DNA of 64,000 bases, from contig VZSF01001524.1 in assembly GCA_013398295.1 (NCBI GenBank), positions 1,459,186 to 1,523,185 of the forward strand, written 5' to 3'. Below the pieces are notes generated by a model. The model was not told the DNA's origin. It searched no databases and saw only the letters and a program-made list of their open reading frames with translations. Below are positions 62,851 through 64,000 of the stretch, piece after piece. The stretch is from Chionis minor (lineage: Eukaryota; Chordata; Aves; Charadriiformes; Chionididae). Both the position numbers and the translations under genes were made by a program. Positions within the stretch are counted from its first letter, which is position 1; the number at the start of each line of letters is the position of its first letter.

Positions 62851-63144
62851 TTCTTACAAGGGCATGTAGTGATAGAACGAGGGGTAATGGCTTCAAAGTG
62901 GAAGAGGGTAGATCTAGAATAGATCTCAGGAAGAAATTCTTCACCGTAAGGGCGGTGAGACACTGGAACAGGTTGCCCAGGGCAGCTGTGGAGGCCCCAT
63001 CCCTGGAAACGTTCAAGGCCAGGCTGGATGAGGCTTTGAGCCATGGTCTAGTGGGAGGTGTCCTTGCCCATGGCAGGGGGGTTGGAACTAGATGATCATT
63101 AAGGTCCCTTACAACGTAAATCATGCTATGATTCTATGATTCTT
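62851..63144 (+). mobile_element. CR1 LINE 3' end, well preserved
   Basis: The plus strand runs from TTACAAGGGCATGTAGTGAT, through the ORF2 C-terminus, to the 3' UTR phrase GGTTGGAACTAGATGATCAT and TAAGGTCCCTTACAACG. It ends in the terminal octamer repeat CTATGATTCTATGATTCTT at 63,126-63,144. This is a classic 5'-truncated CR1 of about 290 bases with its intact 3' end. It is the only well-preserved copy on the plus strand. No target duplication was seen, as usual for CR1. Confidence 0.95.
62853..63095 (+). pseudogene. CR1 ORF2 C-terminal remnant (80 codons plus stop)
   Basis: The frame starting at 62,853 is open to a TGA at 63,093-63,095. It shows the CR1 C-terminal signature: RTRGNGFKVEEGRSRIDLRKK reduced to its key residues (RTRG.GF, R.DLRKKFF), then RHWNRLP, then APSLETFKARLDEAL. 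The reverse transcriptase and endonuclease domains are absent through 5' truncation, so it has no function. No ATG begins the frame; a GTG at 62,898 is just an internal valine. The open frame indicates a fairly recent insertion or chance survival. Confidence 0.85.
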
Positions 63145-64000
63145 GGAGAGGCATAAGCCATCTCCAGAAGCCCATAACACATTTTGAATAAAACTCATTT
63201 CATCCTTTGAGAAGTTCTGTTTACAAGTAATTGGGGCAATACATCCAGAAGTCAATATTTACTGATAATTCTGCTACCATGCACTAGGATTTTAAAAGAA
63301 AGATAAGAAATTTGACCGCCAACTCCTGTTCAGTTAGAGTGGAGGTCAGGCAAGCAGACGGCTTGTCCCCATTAGAAAGCTGAGTGATAATACTCATGTT
63401 CAAATGCCTCTGAGTCACTATTCTCCCATCCACTGCTTAGTCATATTAGAAAACACTGGGCCAGTATTTTCCTGGATCCATAGGCTTCTTGGAAAATGTG
63501 GTTAAATCTTCTGCTTTCTACTTTCTGCCCATCGGGTTGTTTATCCAGGTGATTTCCTTTCTTCTTTTCCTTCTTTTTCATTTATGAAATGTAACTTCAA
63601 AAAAATGTAGTGGACAGCATGGGTTTTGCAAAACTAGATTTTAACTGGGACCTCTGTAGAGAAACAGAGAAACTAAGATTGCCAGAATTTCCCAGGTGTG
63701 TGTCACATGCATCATTGTGAATGAGATTGCAAGGAGTGGAATGGCAGTTCTGCATTCATCAAACACTTGTAAAAGACAAAAATGCATGTTAGGCATTTAA
63801 GAATTTTGTTAGAGATAGCATCAGAGATATTTAAGATCTAATAGTCTATACCATGAGGAAAAAAAAGGCACACAGAGGAAGATGTACTGTGAATATGAGT
63901 TATGAGTGGTAGAATTAGTCAAGTAAAAATGTGACTTTAGAAATAAGAATCTGACTCTAATAAGAGAAACTTGAAATTTTTGTACAGAACTCAAGGAAAT
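63145..64000. other. No gene recognised
   Basis: This is AT-rich sequence after the CR1 octamers, with no frame of note and no recognisable repeat. Confidence 0.55.

Noticed and set aside
1..64000. CRISPR arrays, bacterial operons, tRNA or rRNA genes, phage modules
   Set aside because: There are no spaced identical repeats, no Shine-Dalgarno-linked gene runs and no cloverleaf or rRNA text. The repeat content is avian.

Overview
The window looks like avian nuclear DNA that is non-coding throughout, either intergenic or deep intronic. The best evidence for a bird is the repeat content. There are several 5'-truncated CR1 LINE tails, three with typical bird CR1 3' UTR or ORF2 C-terminus text and one much older copy. 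There is one solo endogenous-retrovirus LTR with bird-style TGTCTTGGTTTG/CAAACCA termini, and a few very old amniote relics of MIR and CR1/L3 type. The sequence is AT-rich with short homopolymers and microsatellites, stop codons are dense in all six frames, and no bacterial operon, tRNA, rRNA or CRISPR structure is visible. The species cannot be named from this.

Layout. Positions 1-320 hold an old imperfect inverted repeat that looks like a MITE. 320-10.2 kb is featureless apart from a C-tract (G4 potential on the minus strand) and low-complexity tracts. A MIR core lies at about 10.2 kb and a heavily decayed CR1 tail at 12.98-13.44 kb. Two minus-strand CR1 tails of different subfamilies sit 0.5 kb apart at 17.16-17.33 and 17.83-18.18 kb. 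A (GT)11 tract and an 88-base assembly gap precede a complete 613-bp solo LTR at 20,503-21,115, flanked by a perfect 5-bp target duplication (TCCAC). 21-64 kb is mostly single-copy AT-rich DNA. It contains one more CR1 tail at 29.8 kb, possible MIR and L3-like scraps, hairpins at 49.6 and 57.4 kb, a small GC/CpG-rich patch at 53.5 kb, several stretches that read like conserved enhancers (octamer, AP-1 and E-box motifs), and a plus-strand CR1 tail at 62.85-63.14 kb.

Genes. I could not recognise any host protein-coding exon, and the open frames have no recognisable domain. The only frames I can identify as once coding are two CR1 ORF2 C-terminal remnants, which share the WNRLP motif. One minus-strand open frame (218 codons, 61,988-62,644) is longer than expected in such DNA. 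It is flagged as unexplained, not called a gene.

No new multi-gene biological system was found. The items most worth checking are the solo LTR with its intact target duplication, the 218-codon frame, the inverted repeat at the left end, and the CpG-rich patch.
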